In this document: in pieces, positions 41,894 through 51,623 of the stretch
Layout of the letters: each line of letters opens with the position of its first letter
Numbering within the stretch: the stretch's first letter is position 1
DNA from: Lachnospiraceae bacterium
Lineage (GTDB): Bacteria; Bacillota; Clostridia; Lachnospirales; Lachnospiraceae
Assembly: GCA_017480445.1 (NCBI GenBank)
Contig: JAFVAO010000046.1
Span: forward strand, 1 to 64,000
Length of the DNA: 64,000 nt
Direction: 5' to 3'
The notes under the pieces: model-generated
Told to the model about the DNA's origin: nothing
Seen by the model: only the letters and a program-made list of their open reading frames with translations
Database searches by the model: none
Translations under genes and position numbers: made by a program

Positions 41894-42789
41894 AGAAGCT
41901 GATGAAGTATGAATGGAAGGGTACCTTTAAGATCTGTCTGATCCTGCTGGCAGTGGTGGCCGGCGCGACGTTGGTCGGCGCGTTGGGATGGAGTGTGATG
42001 ATCCGCTATCTGTCACGGGGATCCGCAGAGTACCACAACGGCAACGAAATGGCATCGGTGGCGGTCACCATGATGGGGATGGGAACCTTTTTTGCGTATA
42101 TCCTGACAATGGCGGGTGTGACTTATCTGCTGATCGGTTATTTAGGTGTACATTTTTACAAGACGATGTATACGGATGAAGGGTATCTGACCCATACGCT
42201 GCCGGCGACCCCGAAACAGATTCTGTTCAGCAAGGTGTTTGTGGCCGGCTGCTGGAACCTGATCATACTGGGGGCGATGGGGATCTCAGTCGTGGTTCTG
42301 GTCATTACCATTTTCGGCTCCTTTTCGTCTTCTTACAACGGGCTGTACAATCCCTGGGCAGAGATGTCCAGAGATTTCACCCAGATGTGGCGGGAGCTCA
42401 ATGACACGGGGCTGAAGGTGGAGATTGTGCACACGATCGTCTCGACGATTCTGGCGTATATTGTGTCTCCGTTCAGCGGCGTGATTATGCTGTTTGGCAG
42501 CCTGACCATCGGACAACTGGCCTCCAAGCACAAGCTTTTGGTCGGTATTCTGACCTATGTGGGGGTATTGTTTGCCAATTCTATCCTGGGACAGATTTTC
42601 CGTTTTGTGTTTACGCTGCCGTACCTTGTGCGGGTTTCGACAAGCAGTTCGTCGAACGTCGCTGCCCGGAGCGTTGCGGGGAATATGTCGAGCACGCTGG
42701 ACGCTTCGCTCGCCCTGGCGGTTGTGACCGGCGCGATCATGTATTTTGTGATGATTCAGATTTTGTCGAAAAAGTTGAATCTGGACTAG
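41887..42789 (+). CDS. ABC exporter, membrane subunit
   Basis: 300 residues with about six transmembrane segments. Between the second and third segments lies FYKTMYTDEGYLTHTLPATPKQILFSK, a pattern common in ABC-2-type permeases of Firmicutes. It pairs with the ATPase in front of it. No extracytoplasmic binding domain and no regulator gene adjacent. Confidence 0.82.
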   Translation: MLKKLMKYEWKGTFKICLILLAVVAGATLVGALGWSVMIRYLSRGSAEYHNGNEMASVAVTMMGMGTFFAYILTMAGVTYLLIGYLGVHFYKTMYTDEGYLTHTLPATPKQILFSKVFVAGCWNLIILGAMGISVVVLVITIFGSFSSSYNGLYNPWAEMSRDFTQMWRELNDTGLKVEIVHTIVSTILAYIVSPFSGVIMLFGSLTIGQLASKHKLLVGILTYVGVLFANSILGQIFRFVFTLPYLVRVSTSSSSNVAARSVAGNMSSTLDASLALAVVTGAIMYFVMIQILSKKLNLD

Positions 42790-42797
42790 AAAATCAT

Positions 42798-42826
42798 TTG
42801 CCCTCTGCCTCTATTTTTGGTATACT
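42798..42826 (+). promoter_or_regulatory. promoter of the DUF5717 operon
   Basis: TTGCCC (42798-42803), 17-bp spacer, TATACT (42821-42826), 28 bases before the start codon. Confidence 0.6.
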
Positions 42827-42853
42827 GAAAGATAGTGTAGGAGTACGAGGCAG

Positions 42854-45800
42854 GTGAAGGCAATGCAGACTAATCTGGAGCAGATTTTAGACGGAAAATA
42901 TGATTATGAGAGCAGCTCTCTGGACTTTTCATGTGCAAAGGTGGAGCTTTCCATGCACAGTGGGGAAGTGGTTGAGGGCTCTTTTCATGTCTATTCTGCG
43001 GAGGATTGCTTTACCAAGGGCTATGTCAGTTCCACAGATATGCGGATGGAGTGCCTGACAAAAGAGTTCTCTGGAAGTGGGGAGGAGATTTTATTCCGTT
43101 TTCATGGGGAGCATCTGACGGAGGGAGACGTGGTCAAGGGGAGTTTCTGCGTTGTCAGCAATCAGGGAGAGTATTATCTGCCGTTTGTGGTGTCGGTGGA
43201 GTATGAGGTGCTGGATTCCTCCGTCGGCGGGATCAAGAATCTGTTTCATTTTGCCAATCTGGCCAAGAGCAATTGGCAGGAGGCGGTGAAGCTGTTTTAT
43301 TCTGCGGACTTTGCGCGGGTATTTGCAAATGGCGACGGGCAGTTTCTGGATTGCTACAGAGGCTTGTCGGCAGTGCCCGGTAACGAGCAGAATGTGGAGG
43401 AATTCCTGATCCAGATCAACAAGAAGCAGAAGATTCAATATCTGGTGCGGGAGAGCGAGATCAAGAAAGAGCTTCCGGACAATATGGCTGACGCCGTGGT
43501 GGAGATGGAGCTGAACATCACGCGCAACGGCTGGGGCTATACAACCCTGCAGGCAGAGTGCGAGGGCGATTTCCTGTTTGTCGCCAGGGAGACGCTACGG
43601 GATGAGGATTTTCTGGGCAATAAATGTGCGTTGCCCGTTTTTGTAGATATGACGAAATGTCGGGTCGGCCGCAATTTTGGCAGAATCTATCTGTACAATT
43701 CTTATGTATCGATCACGGTTCCGGTGATGATCCGGCGCGGTGAGCGTTCCGTGATCCGGCAGGGGCGCCGCAAGAGAAAGCAGGAAATTGTGGAACTGAT
43801 GGAGGTATACCAGAATTTCCGGGTGAAGCGCATGGACGCGGCAGCCTGGATGAAAGAGACGGAGAAGCTATTGGAGAGCATGCTCGCCAGAGATGAGGAC
43901 GATATTGCGGCGCGGCTGTTCCATGCCCAGCTGTTGATCTCCATGGAGCGCTACAATGAGGCGGAGTGGACGCTGGATCACGCGGTGGATCTGATGGAGA
44001 GCAGCGAGGGAGATCACGACGTCTTATATGCGTATTATCTGTATCTCACGACGCTGATCGAACGCAGAGAGGAATATGTGAATCAGATCACGGAACAGGT
44101 AAAGCGGATCTATGCGCAGCACCGCGAGGACTGGCAGCCGGCATGGCTGCTGCTTTATCTGTCGGAGGAATACAGCAAGACGCCTGCGGCAAAGTGGGAC
44201 TTTTTACTGGAGCAGCTGGAGAGCGGCTGTAGCAGTCCGGTATTTTACATAGAGGGGCTGCATGTGCTCAATACCAATCCGACGTTTCTGCGCAGATTGG
44301 ATGATACCATGCTGCAGATGCTCTATTATGGGGTGCGCAAGGATATCCTCGGCAAGGAGCTCACAGAGCAGATTATCTATCTTGCGGGGCGCAGCAAAGA
44401 GACGACGCCGATCCTGTGTAAGCTGTTGGAGCGTTTGTACGAAAAACGACCGGACGAACGGATTCTGCAGCAGATCTGTACGATCCTGGTGCGGGACAAT
44501 TGTGTAGGGCGCAAATATGCCCCCTGGTATGAGGCGGGGGTGGAGGCGCAGCTGCGCATCACAAATCTGTATGAGTATTATCTGATGTCTGTCGATCCAT
44601 GGCAGACACCCAGGCTCCCCAGAATTCTGTTGATGTATTTTTCATACCAGAACAATCTGGATCTGACGCATCGCGCATTTTTGTACTGGTACGTGGAGCA
44701 GCATAAATTGGAGCTGGGCGAGCTGTACGACAGCTTCCGCCCGCATATGGAGCATTTTATTGTTGACCAGATCCGCAAGGAGCGCATCAGCAGGCATCTG
44801 GCATTTTTGTACCAGAGACTGCTCACGCCGGCGATGATCGATGAGCAGACGGCGCAGGTGCTGGCCAAGCTGTTGTTTGCGCACCGCATCTGTGTGGAGG
44901 ATCTGCGGCTGAAGAAGGTGATCGTCTATCAGCCGGGCAATCTGAGCGAACACAGCTATACGCTGCAGAACGGGGTGGCCTGGGTGCCGATTTACGGCAT
45001 GGATACCACGCTCTTGTTTGAGGACGCCTACGGCAATCGGTTTGTCAAATCGGCGGAGCATACGATGGAGAAAATGATGATCCCCGGGAAATACCTGCGG
45101 GGAGTGGCGGCACTGGTACAGGATTGCAGAGAACTGGATCTGTATATTCTGCACAATTCGCCAGAGCATATCACGTTCACAGCGGAAATGACGGATCGGG
45201 TGCGCAGACTGGCCGCGGATGAGCAGGTGGAGGAGCGGATCCGGCGCAGTCTGTATCTGAAGCTGCTGCAGCATTACTATGACGCGGACAATATCAAAGC
45301 GTTGGATGAATGCCTCGCGGAGCTGCCGGCGCAGATGTTCGAGCCGCAGGAGCGGGCGCAGATTCTGCGCTATACGGTGCTGCGCGACCGGATGGAGGAC
45401 GCATGGGAATGGCTGATCACGTACGGGCCGTTTGCAGTGGATCAAAAGACGCTGATGCGGCTTGTGGATGACCGGATCGACCATGCGCAGGAGGAGGATC
45501 CGTATTTGACGGATGTGACGCTGTATACCTTTTTCCGCGGAAAATACGACAGCCGGATGGTGCAGTATCTTGAGCAGTATGCGGATTGCCCGACCAGAGA
45601 GCTGCGGGATATCTGGAAAGCGGCCTGTTCCTTTGATGTGGACGCCTACAGGCTCAGCGAACGGATTTTACAGAAGATGTTGTTCTCCGGCGCGTTTGTG
45701 GGCGAAAAGATGGATATTTTTGCATATTATGTTGCCCGCGGCACCACAGGGGACGTGGAGGAAGCGTTCCTTGCCAGATGTGCGTATGATTATTTTGTGA

Positions 45801-46441
45801 AGGATCGGGTGACTGAGGATATCGTGTTCCGCCAGATCGGCAGGATGGCGGAGGAGAAGGATCCTGCGCGAGTGTGCAAGCTGGCTTATCTGAAATATTA
45901 TGCGGAAAACGGTGTGGATATCACGGACCGGGAAGGCAGATGGATAGCGACCTTCTTGCATGAGCTGCTCACGGAGCGGATTCATTTGAACTTTTTCCGC
46001 AATTATCTGGGCAATGACAAGATTCATGAGCCCATGCTGTCGGAGCTGATGGACAAGACCATCGTGGAGTACCGCGCGAGTGCGGGCGGGAAAGCGACCA
46101 TTCATTATGTGATCATGCGTGAGGACGGTGTCTCGTCAGAATATCTGGCGGAGCCGATGCGCGAGGTGTTCGGCGGTGTGTGTTACAAGGAGTTTGTGCT
46201 GTTCTTCGGAGAGACGCTCCAGTACTATATCATGGAGGAGCGAAACGGTGAAGAACAGTTGACGGAGAGCGGCAATCTGCAAAAGAGCGATATTCACAAC
46301 CGGAACACGGATTGGCGCTATGAAATGATCAATGACATCCTGATCAGCCGGACGCTGGAGGATTTTGATACGCTGGACGGACTGCTGGATGAGTATTATC
46401 GCAGAGCATATCTGGGTGAGCATCTGTTTGCACTGCAATAG
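42854..46441 (+). CDS. DUF5717-family protein, very large, function unknown
   Basis: 1195 residues. The first ~130 look like a beta-rich domain (VELSMHSGEVVEGSFHVYS, LPFVVSVEYEVLD). Most of the rest is predicted helical with TPR/armadillo-like periodicity, for example LFHAQLLISMERYNEAEWTLDHAVDLM and YLYLTTLIERREEYVNQITEQVK. A second beta segment (~residues 680-780, LFEDAYGNRFVKSAEHTMEKM) sits near the middle. No signal peptide or membrane helix, so it is cytoplasmic. GTG at 42854 or ATG at 42863 may start it. It is the first of four genes with gaps of 3-21 bases. I recall this as the DUF5717 family of Lachnospiraceae; its function is not known. Confidence 0.75.
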   Translation: MKAMQTNLEQILDGKYDYESSSLDFSCAKVELSMHSGEVVEGSFHVYSAEDCFTKGYVSSTDMRMECLTKEFSGSGEEILFRFHGEHLTEGDVVKGSFCVVSNQGEYYLPFVVSVEYEVLDSSVGGIKNLFHFANLAKSNWQEAVKLFYSADFARVFANGDGQFLDCYRGLSAVPGNEQNVEEFLIQINKKQKIQYLVRESEIKKELPDNMADAVVEMELNITRNGWGYTTLQAECEGDFLFVARETLRDEDFLGNKCALPVFVDMTKCRVGRNFGRIYLYNSYVSITVPVMIRRGERSVIRQGRRKRKQEIVELMEVYQNFRVKRMDAAAWMKETEKLLESMLARDEDDIAARLFHAQLLISMERYNEAEWTLDHAVDLMESSEGDHDVLYAYYLYLTTLIERREEYVNQITEQVKRIYAQHREDWQPAWLLLYLSEEYSKTPAAKWDFLLEQLESGCSSPVFYIEGLHVLNTNPTFLRRLDDTMLQMLYYGVRKDILGKELTEQIIYLAGRSKETTPILCKLLERLYEKRPDERILQQICTILVRDNCVGRKYAPWYEAGVEAQLRITNLYEYYLMSVDPWQTPRLPRILLMYFSYQNNLDLTHRAFLYWYVEQHKLELGELYDSFRPHMEHFIVDQIRKERISRHLAFLYQRLLTPAMIDEQTAQVLAKLLFAHRICVEDLRLKKVIVYQPGNLSEHSYTLQNGVAWVPIYGMDTTLLFEDAYGNRFVKSAEHTMEKMMIPGKYLRGVAALVQDCRELDLYILHNSPEHITFTAEMTDRVRRLAADEQVEERIRRSLYLKLLQHYYDADNIKALDECLAELPAQMFEPQERAQILRYTVLRDRMEDAWEWLITYGPFAVDQKTLMRLVDDRIDHAQEEDPYLTDVTLYTFFRGKYDSRMVQYLEQYADCPTRELRDIWKAACSFDVDAYRLSERILQKMLFSGAFVGEKMDIFAYYVARGTTGDVEEAFLARCAYDYFVKDRVTEDIVFRQIGRMAEEKDPARVCKLAYLKYYAENGVDITDREGRWIATFLHELLTERIHLNFFRNYLGNDKIHEPMLSELMDKTIVEYRASAGGKATIHYVIMREDGVSSEYLAEPMREVFGGVCYKEFVLFFGETLQYYIMEERNGEEQLTESGNLQKSDIHNRNTDWRYEMINDILISRTLEDFDTLDGLLDEYYRRAYLGEHLFALQ

Positions 46442-46452
46442 GAGGTGAGAAC

Positions 46453-47730
46453 GTGGGACTGTTACATCATGGGAGACTGTTGTTAGGGATTGATCTCGGG
46501 GAGGAGTACGCGCAGATCAGCTACAACACAGGCGATCGCGAGGTCGAGACGTTATCGCTCGTCGCGGGCGAGGAACAATATAATATTCCCACGGTACTGT
46601 GCAAACGGGTAGGAGCGAACCAGTGGTTTTTCGGCAAAGAGGCGCTTGCCTACGCGCAGGACGAGCAGGGCATTCTGGTGGAAAATGTGCTCGGCCTGGC
46701 GGTGCGGGGAGAGCCGATGCTGATCGACGGCACGACCTTTGATCCGGTGGCGCTGCTCACACTGTTCATGAAGCGTTGTCTGGGACTGCCTGCCCAGGCG
46801 GGCATCCATGAGAAGCTGTACGCGATCAATATCACCTGTGAGAAGCTGGACAGCCGGATGGTGGAGGTGCTCAATCAGGTGGTGCAGCGGTTGCAGCTGC
46901 GCACCGAGAAGGTGTTTTATCTAAGCCATGTGGAAAGCTTTTATCATTATGTGACCAAGCAGCCGAAGGAGCTGTGGCAATCCCACGCACTGCTGCTGGA
47001 ATATCGCGGCACGAAGGTGATCAGTTATTGCATGGGCAGTAATCCAAGGACCACGCCGGTGGTGTGTTATGTGGAGAAGTGGGAGTACAATATGCCGCCC
47101 TATGAGCCGATGCCGGAGGAGGAAGCGGCGCGGCGCGAGAAGATGGAGCGGCTGGACAGAGAGTTTGACGATATTGCGACGCAGGTCTGCAGGCGGACGC
47201 CGGTCACCTCGGTGTATCTGATCGGCGAGCATTATTCAGAGGAATGGATGAAGGAATCCCTGCGCAATCTGTGCATGGGAAGACGGGTGTTCCAGGGGAA
47301 TAACCTCTACAGCAAGGGCGCCTGCTACGCGCTGATCGAGCGCGCCCAGCCCAGCGAGGTGGGACAGGCACATATTTTCCTGGGAGAGGAAAAGCTGCAG
47401 TCCAACATCGGTATGCGCATTTTAAGTCAGGGAGAGGAAATCTATTATGCGTTGCTGGACGCCGGCATCAACTGGTACGAGGCCGCGCAGCAGTTTGAGT
47501 TTTATATGCGGGGCGGCAACGAGCTGCAGATTGAGATCACACCGCTCACAGGGCGCGAGAGCCGTGTGGAGACGGTGGTGCTGGAGGATATGCTGCCCGG
47601 AATGAGCAGGTTGCGGGCAAAGCTGTTTTTGGAGGATGAGAGAAAGCTGAAGCTGGAGATTGAAGATCTGGGCTTCGGCAGCTTCCGGGCGGCGACCAAT
47701 TATGTGTGGCACAAGGAAGTAGCGCTGTAG
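46453..47730 (+). CDS. DUF5716-family actin/Hsp70-fold protein
   Basis: 425 residues. The N-terminus LLLGIDLGEEYAQISYN matches the phosphate-1 loop of the actin/Hsp70/hexokinase (ASKHA) fold, and FFGKEALAYAQ resembles the Hsp70 segment after it. A central VSVYLIGEHYSEEWMKESLRNLC may be the adenosine-loop region. The C-terminal ~110 residues are beta-rich (LQIEITPLTGRESRVETVVLEDMLPG). The GTG start follows AGGAGGTGAGAAC. It lies between the DUF5717 gene and a helical-repeat gene. An ATP-dependent scaffold or chaperone role is inferred only from fold. Confidence 0.7.
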   Translation: MGLLHHGRLLLGIDLGEEYAQISYNTGDREVETLSLVAGEEQYNIPTVLCKRVGANQWFFGKEALAYAQDEQGILVENVLGLAVRGEPMLIDGTTFDPVALLTLFMKRCLGLPAQAGIHEKLYAINITCEKLDSRMVEVLNQVVQRLQLRTEKVFYLSHVESFYHYVTKQPKELWQSHALLLEYRGTKVISYCMGSNPRTTPVVCYVEKWEYNMPPYEPMPEEEAARREKMERLDREFDDIATQVCRRTPVTSVYLIGEHYSEEWMKESLRNLCMGRRVFQGNNLYSKGACYALIERAQPSEVGQAHIFLGEEKLQSNIGMRILSQGEEIYYALLDAGINWYEAAQQFEFYMRGGNELQIEITPLTGRESRVETVVLEDMLPGMSRLRAKLFLEDERKLKLEIEDLGFGSFRAATNYVWHKEVAL

Positions 47731-47751
47731 AGACGTCAGAAAGGAAGAGAA

Positions 47752-48609
47752 ATGATGCGTGTCAGCTTATGTGTGGGCGAATATGCAACAATTCCATACT
47801 ATATCGCCGGTCTGGAGATACCGGTCTACTCTATGGAGGAGCTGTCTTTCTGTCTGAAGGAGAACGCGTTTCTGCTCGACATGTCGCTGATGCGGGACGA
47901 GCTTGTGGAGTGGGTGGATACGCAGTGCGGCCTGCCGGATCTGGCGGGAGAGCTGCACAGACTGATCCACAGGCAGGGGACGCTCAGCGGTTTTGTGCTG
48001 ACGATTCTGCAGTATGTCGGATTTTACGATGCGGACGAGATCGCTGAGGTGGACGAGATCCTGCGCAAGGGCGCGGGATTGTCGACGATCGAGCGCCGCA
48101 AGGGACAGGTGGATTATCTGGTGCGCCAGAAAAAATACGAGGCGGCTGTGCGGGGGTATGACGGCCTGCTCGCCGCGTGGGAGGAGAGCGCCCGCTCGCA
48201 GGGAGAGCTTCCCGCTGCGAAGGTGAAGGGAGCGATTCTGCACAACAAGGGCGTTGCACTGATCGGTATGATGTTCTATGACGAGGCCGCCAATCAATTT
48301 CGGGCGGCATATGACGTCGACGGAGAGATGGCGCATTACAATGCATATCTGGCCACGAAGCGGCTGCAGCTGGATGAGAAGGCCTACATTGCCTTTGCCG
48401 CGGAGCAGACCATCGGCTATGAGCAGACGCTTGCGCTGGAGCGCCGGATGGAGGGGCTTTTGGAGGATTGGAAGATACAGCCGGAGTTCCAGGATATCCT
48501 GACGGCAAAGGAGCTGCGCAAGGATGGCAAGCGGCAGCAGTATCTGGAGGAGACCGACCGTCTGTTGTGGGGACTGAAAGCAGCCTATCGCAACAGTGTG
48601 GGGGAATAA
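47752..48609 (+). CDS. helical-repeat hypothetical protein of the DUF5717 operon
   Basis: 285 residues, unrecognised. The N-terminal ~60 residues (LCVGEYATIPYYIAGLEIPVYSMEELSFCLKEN) are compact; residues ~115-240 have TPR-like pairs (QVDYLVRQKKYEAAVRGYDGLLAAW, ILHNKGVALIGMMFYDEAANQFRAAYDVDG). No signal peptide or membrane helix. ATG at 47752 or 47755. The stop is three bases before the next gene's start. The TPR look suggests a protein-protein adaptor within a four-protein complex. Confidence 0.6.
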   Translation: MMRVSLCVGEYATIPYYIAGLEIPVYSMEELSFCLKENAFLLDMSLMRDELVEWVDTQCGLPDLAGELHRLIHRQGTLSGFVLTILQYVGFYDADEIAEVDEILRKGAGLSTIERRKGQVDYLVRQKKYEAAVRGYDGLLAAWEESARSQGELPAAKVKGAILHNKGVALIGMMFYDEAANQFRAAYDVDGEMAHYNAYLATKRLQLDEKAYIAFAAEQTIGYEQTLALERRMEGLLEDWKIQPEFQDILTAKELRKDGKRQQYLEETDRLLWGLKAAYRNSVGE

Positions 48610-48612
48610 GCT

Positions 48613-49785
48613 ATGGGATTTTGGAACAGGTTATTGCATCCGGTTTTTCACAAGGTCAAGGAGGAACCGGAGGAAAACTGGAATGAAATTATCTATGACT
48701 ACGAAGCGGTTGATTTCTACGATGAGGAACAGAGAAGCAGGTACATCACCGGCTGCATCGAGCAGATGGGGGAGGCCACGCGGGAGATCAACCAGTTAAA
48801 CGGCGAGTACGCGCTGGTGACGTCCTATCTTACGGACATGGAGGAGATCGAGGCGCTGCCGGACGAGCCCCGCAAGGAGCTCGACCAGATTGCCAACCGG
48901 CTGATGACGCTGGAGAAGGAGCGACAGCAGTATCTGGGCAAGACAAACCGTATGTCGGACGGAGACTTTTATCGTATGCGCAAGCAGGAGAACGAGGTCA
49001 CAGAGGGTATAGAGAAGCTGAAGGAGGCAGAGCGCTATCAGAAACTGGTCAAGTCGGATTTGAAGCGCCTGGACGTGGAGAAGCACGCGTATTATTACCG
49101 CCAGAAAGAAATGATCACCATGCAGGCGAACCTGCGAGGAATGGCGGTCATCTTTATCTCCGCCATGGCAGCCTGCATGGTCATGTTGGCGGTGTTGCAA
49201 TTCGTCTTTGAAATGAATACCATCGCGGGGTATATGATCACAGTGCTCGCCGGCGCGATTGCCATCACGGTGGTATGTGTGAAATACATCGATTCCGACA
49301 GGGAGATCCGGGTGGTGGAGCGTGCCATCGGCAAGCTGACCCAGCTGCAGAATAAGGTCAAGATCCGCTATGTGAACAATACGAATCTGCTGGAATATCT
49401 ATGTATGAAATACGGAACGGAATCCGCCAAACAACTGGAAAAGCGCTGGAATCTGTACCAGGAGGAGAAGGAACAGCGCAAGCAGTTCGAGGAGGCGGAG
49501 GCCAAGCTCGAGCATTATCAGCAGGAGCTGATCAAGCTGCTTGCCCGCTACAGGGTGAGCGATCCGAACCGCTGGATCAATCAAGTGGCGGCGATTCTGG
49601 ATCACAGGGAGATGGTGGAGATCCGGCACGAGCTGATCCTGCGCAGACAGGCGCTCAGACAACAGCTGGATTACAACCAGAAAATCAAACGCACTGCCCT
49701 GGACGAGATCGAGCGCGTCAAAACAGATTATCCGGTGTATGCGCAGGAGATTGCGGAGATGGTGGAAAAGTGCATACACAACTGA
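48613..49785 (+). CDS. coiled-coil membrane protein of the DUF5717 operon
   Basis: 390 residues, unrecognised. Two predicted coiled-coil regions (residues ~45-165 and ~225-390) flank a hairpin of two transmembrane helices (~176-199 and ~203-224), so both coiled coils would be on the cytoplasmic side. It would tether the soluble products of the operon to the membrane. AATAAGCT precedes the ATG, only three bases after the previous stop, implying coupled translation. Last gene of the operon. Confidence 0.6.
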   Translation: MGFWNRLLHPVFHKVKEEPEENWNEIIYDYEAVDFYDEEQRSRYITGCIEQMGEATREINQLNGEYALVTSYLTDMEEIEALPDEPRKELDQIANRLMTLEKERQQYLGKTNRMSDGDFYRMRKQENEVTEGIEKLKEAERYQKLVKSDLKRLDVEKHAYYYRQKEMITMQANLRGMAVIFISAMAACMVMLAVLQFVFEMNTIAGYMITVLAGAIAITVVCVKYIDSDREIRVVERAIGKLTQLQNKVKIRYVNNTNLLEYLCMKYGTESAKQLEKRWNLYQEEKEQRKQFEEAEAKLEHYQQELIKLLARYRVSDPNRWINQVAAILDHREMVEIRHELILRRQALRQQLDYNQKIKRTALDEIERVKTDYPVYAQEIAEMVEKCIHN

Positions 49786-49874
49786 TGCGGGTAAAACTGA
49801 AATTGCCTATTGAGTTTTGTGCAAAAATGTGGTTAGCTAGTAGATAGTAATAGAAAAATAAGCGAGGTAGAGAC

Positions 49875-50756
49875 ATGAGTGTACAGGAAATGAAACCCAT
49901 CAAAGAGGGAAAGGTTCGTGAGATTTATGACAACGGAGACAGCCTGATCATGGTAGCGACAGATCGGATCAGCTGTTTTGATGTGATACTGAACAACACA
50001 GTCACCAAGAAGGGGACGGTGCTGACCCAGATCTCCAGATTCTGGTTCGATATGACGAAGGACATCCTTCCCAATCATATGATCTCTGTGAATGTGCAGG
50101 ATATGCCGGAGTATTTCAGACAGCCGAAATTTGACGGCAACAGCATGATGTGCCGGAAGTTGAATATGCTGCCCATCGAGTGTATCGTGCGCGGCTACAT
50201 CACAGGCAGCGGCTGGGCGAGCTATCAAAAGGACGGCACGGTATGCGGCATCAAGCTGCCGGAGGGCCTGCGGGAGTCCGACAAGCTGCCGGAGCCGATC
50301 TACACTCCGTCCACGAAGGCAGAGATCGGTGATCATGACGAGAATATCTCCTATGAGCAGAGCATTGCGCATCTGGAGAAATATTTCCCCGGAAAAGGCG
50401 AGGAGTACGCGGCGAAGCTGCGTGATTACACCATCGCGCTGTACAAAAAATGTGCGGACTACGCGCTGACCAGGGGCATCATCATTGCGGATACCAAGTT
50501 TGAGTTTGGTCTGGACGAGGACGGCAATATGGTGCTGGGCGACGAGATGCTCACACCGGACAGCTCCCGTTTCTGGCCGGCAGACGGCTACGAGCCGGGA
50601 CACGGACAGCCTTCCTTTGACAAGCAGTTTGCGAGAGACTGGCTGAAGGCGAACGAGGGACATAACTGGACATTGCCCCAGGAGATCGTGGACAAGACCA
50701 TCGACAAGTACCTGCAGGCGTATGAGCTTTTGACCGGACAGAAATTAGAGGCATAG
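49875..50756 (+). CDS. purC: SAICAR synthetase (phosphoribosylaminoimidazole-succinocarboxamide synthase)
   Basis: 293 residues of the longer PurC type. Typical segments: IKEGKVREIYDNGD, TDRISCFDVILNN, PIECIVRGYITGSGW, and IIIADTKFEFG with EMLTPDSSRFWP. It joins CAIR and aspartate in purine synthesis, using ATP. It lies nine bases upstream of trpF, and purB, a purF-like gene and purA follow within 6 kb. Confidence 0.95.
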   Translation: MSVQEMKPIKEGKVREIYDNGDSLIMVATDRISCFDVILNNTVTKKGTVLTQISRFWFDMTKDILPNHMISVNVQDMPEYFRQPKFDGNSMMCRKLNMLPIECIVRGYITGSGWASYQKDGTVCGIKLPEGLRESDKLPEPIYTPSTKAEIGDHDENISYEQSIAHLEKYFPGKGEEYAAKLRDYTIALYKKCADYALTRGIIIADTKFEFGLDEDGNMVLGDEMLTPDSSRFWPADGYEPGHGQPSFDKQFARDWLKANEGHNWTLPQEIVDKTIDKYLQAYELLTGQKLEA

Positions 50757-50764
50757 AGAATCAG

Positions 50765-51406
50765 ATGTTAATCAAGATATGCGGTCTCACCAGAGTGGAA
50801 GAAGCGGCGTATGTCAATCGCAATCAGGTGGATTTCGCGGGGGTTGTTCTGTTTTTCCCCAAAAGCAAGCGGAACCTGACGATAGAAGCGGCAAAGCCCA
50901 TCATGACGGCGCTTGACCCGCGGATCAAAACAGTGGCGGTGACGGTGCAGCCCACCGTGGAGCAGGTGCGGCAGATCCGGGAGGCCGGCTTCGACTATGT
51001 ACAGATTCACGGTATACTGGAGGAGGGCGTCTTAGAGCAGATACAGGCGATGATGCCGGTGCTCAAGGCCTTCAATCTGACAGATATGGATCGACTGGCG
51101 ACATACGAGCGGTTTGCAGGGATCGTGGGGTATGTGTTTGATGCCGCAGAGCCTGGAAGCGGCAAGACCTTCGACTGGAATCTCCTGCGCGAGCTGCCCC
51201 GCGGTAAGAAGCTGTTTCTGCTGGCAGGCGGATTGCATGCCGGCAATGTGGCGGAGGCCATCCGTGTGGTGCAGCCGGACGGCGTGGACGTGTCCTCCGG
51301 TGTGGAGTATATCGCCCGGCCGGAGGAGCCAGACGGCGACTGGCCGGCACGAACCGGCAAGGATCCCGACAGGGTGGACGCTTTTGTGAGAAATGTGAGA
51401 GCCTGA
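50765..51406 (+). CDS. trpF: phosphoribosylanthranilate isomerase, orphan copy
   Basis: 213-residue (beta-alpha)8 barrel. The N-terminal KICGLTR holds the catalytic cysteine, GYVFDAAEPGSGKTFDW holds the aspartate, and LAGGLHAGNVAEAI then VDVSSGVE form the phosphate-binding end. It isomerises phosphoribosylanthranilate in tryptophan synthesis. No other trp gene is in the window; it is coupled to purC instead. TAGAGAATCAG precedes the ATG weakly. Reaction on a purine-pathway analogue is conceivable but unsupported. Confidence 0.88.
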   Translation: MLIKICGLTRVEEAAYVNRNQVDFAGVVLFFPKSKRNLTIEAAKPIMTALDPRIKTVAVTVQPTVEQVRQIREAGFDYVQIHGILEEGVLEQIQAMMPVLKAFNLTDMDRLATYERFAGIVGYVFDAAEPGSGKTFDWNLLRELPRGKKLFLLAGGLHAGNVAEAIRVVQPDGVDVSSGVEYIARPEEPDGDWPARTGKDPDRVDAFVRNVRA

Positions 51407-51422
51407 CTTCCGGTCAGGCTCT
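51398..51422 (+). terminator. hairpin overlapping the trpF stop
   Basis: AGAGCCTGAC-TTCCG-GTCAGGCTCT is a perfect 10-bp stem, but only a short T-stretch follows, so it may be a weak terminator. Confidence 0.5.
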
Positions 51423-51547
51423 TATAGCGTTCTGGAGAAGCGGTGCATCTGACTCTGTAGTGCAGACGGCATTTCATGGAAGTTGTGGTTGATATTGTGT
51501 ATGATCGTGATATGACAGTCGACGGACAGTATGCGGGTGCTTTTTTC

Positions 51548-51576
51548 TTGACTAATCCCCCAACATATCTTATGAT
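51548..51576 (+). promoter_or_regulatory. promoter of purB
   Basis: TTGACT (51548-51553), 17-bp spacer, TATGAT (51571-51576). The 217-bp gap 51407-51623 otherwise holds only the trpF hairpin. Confidence 0.6.
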
Positions 51577-51623
51577 TTATAAGGTGAGATGTCTACATAA
51601 CCATGTAAAAAGGAGAAAATCAA

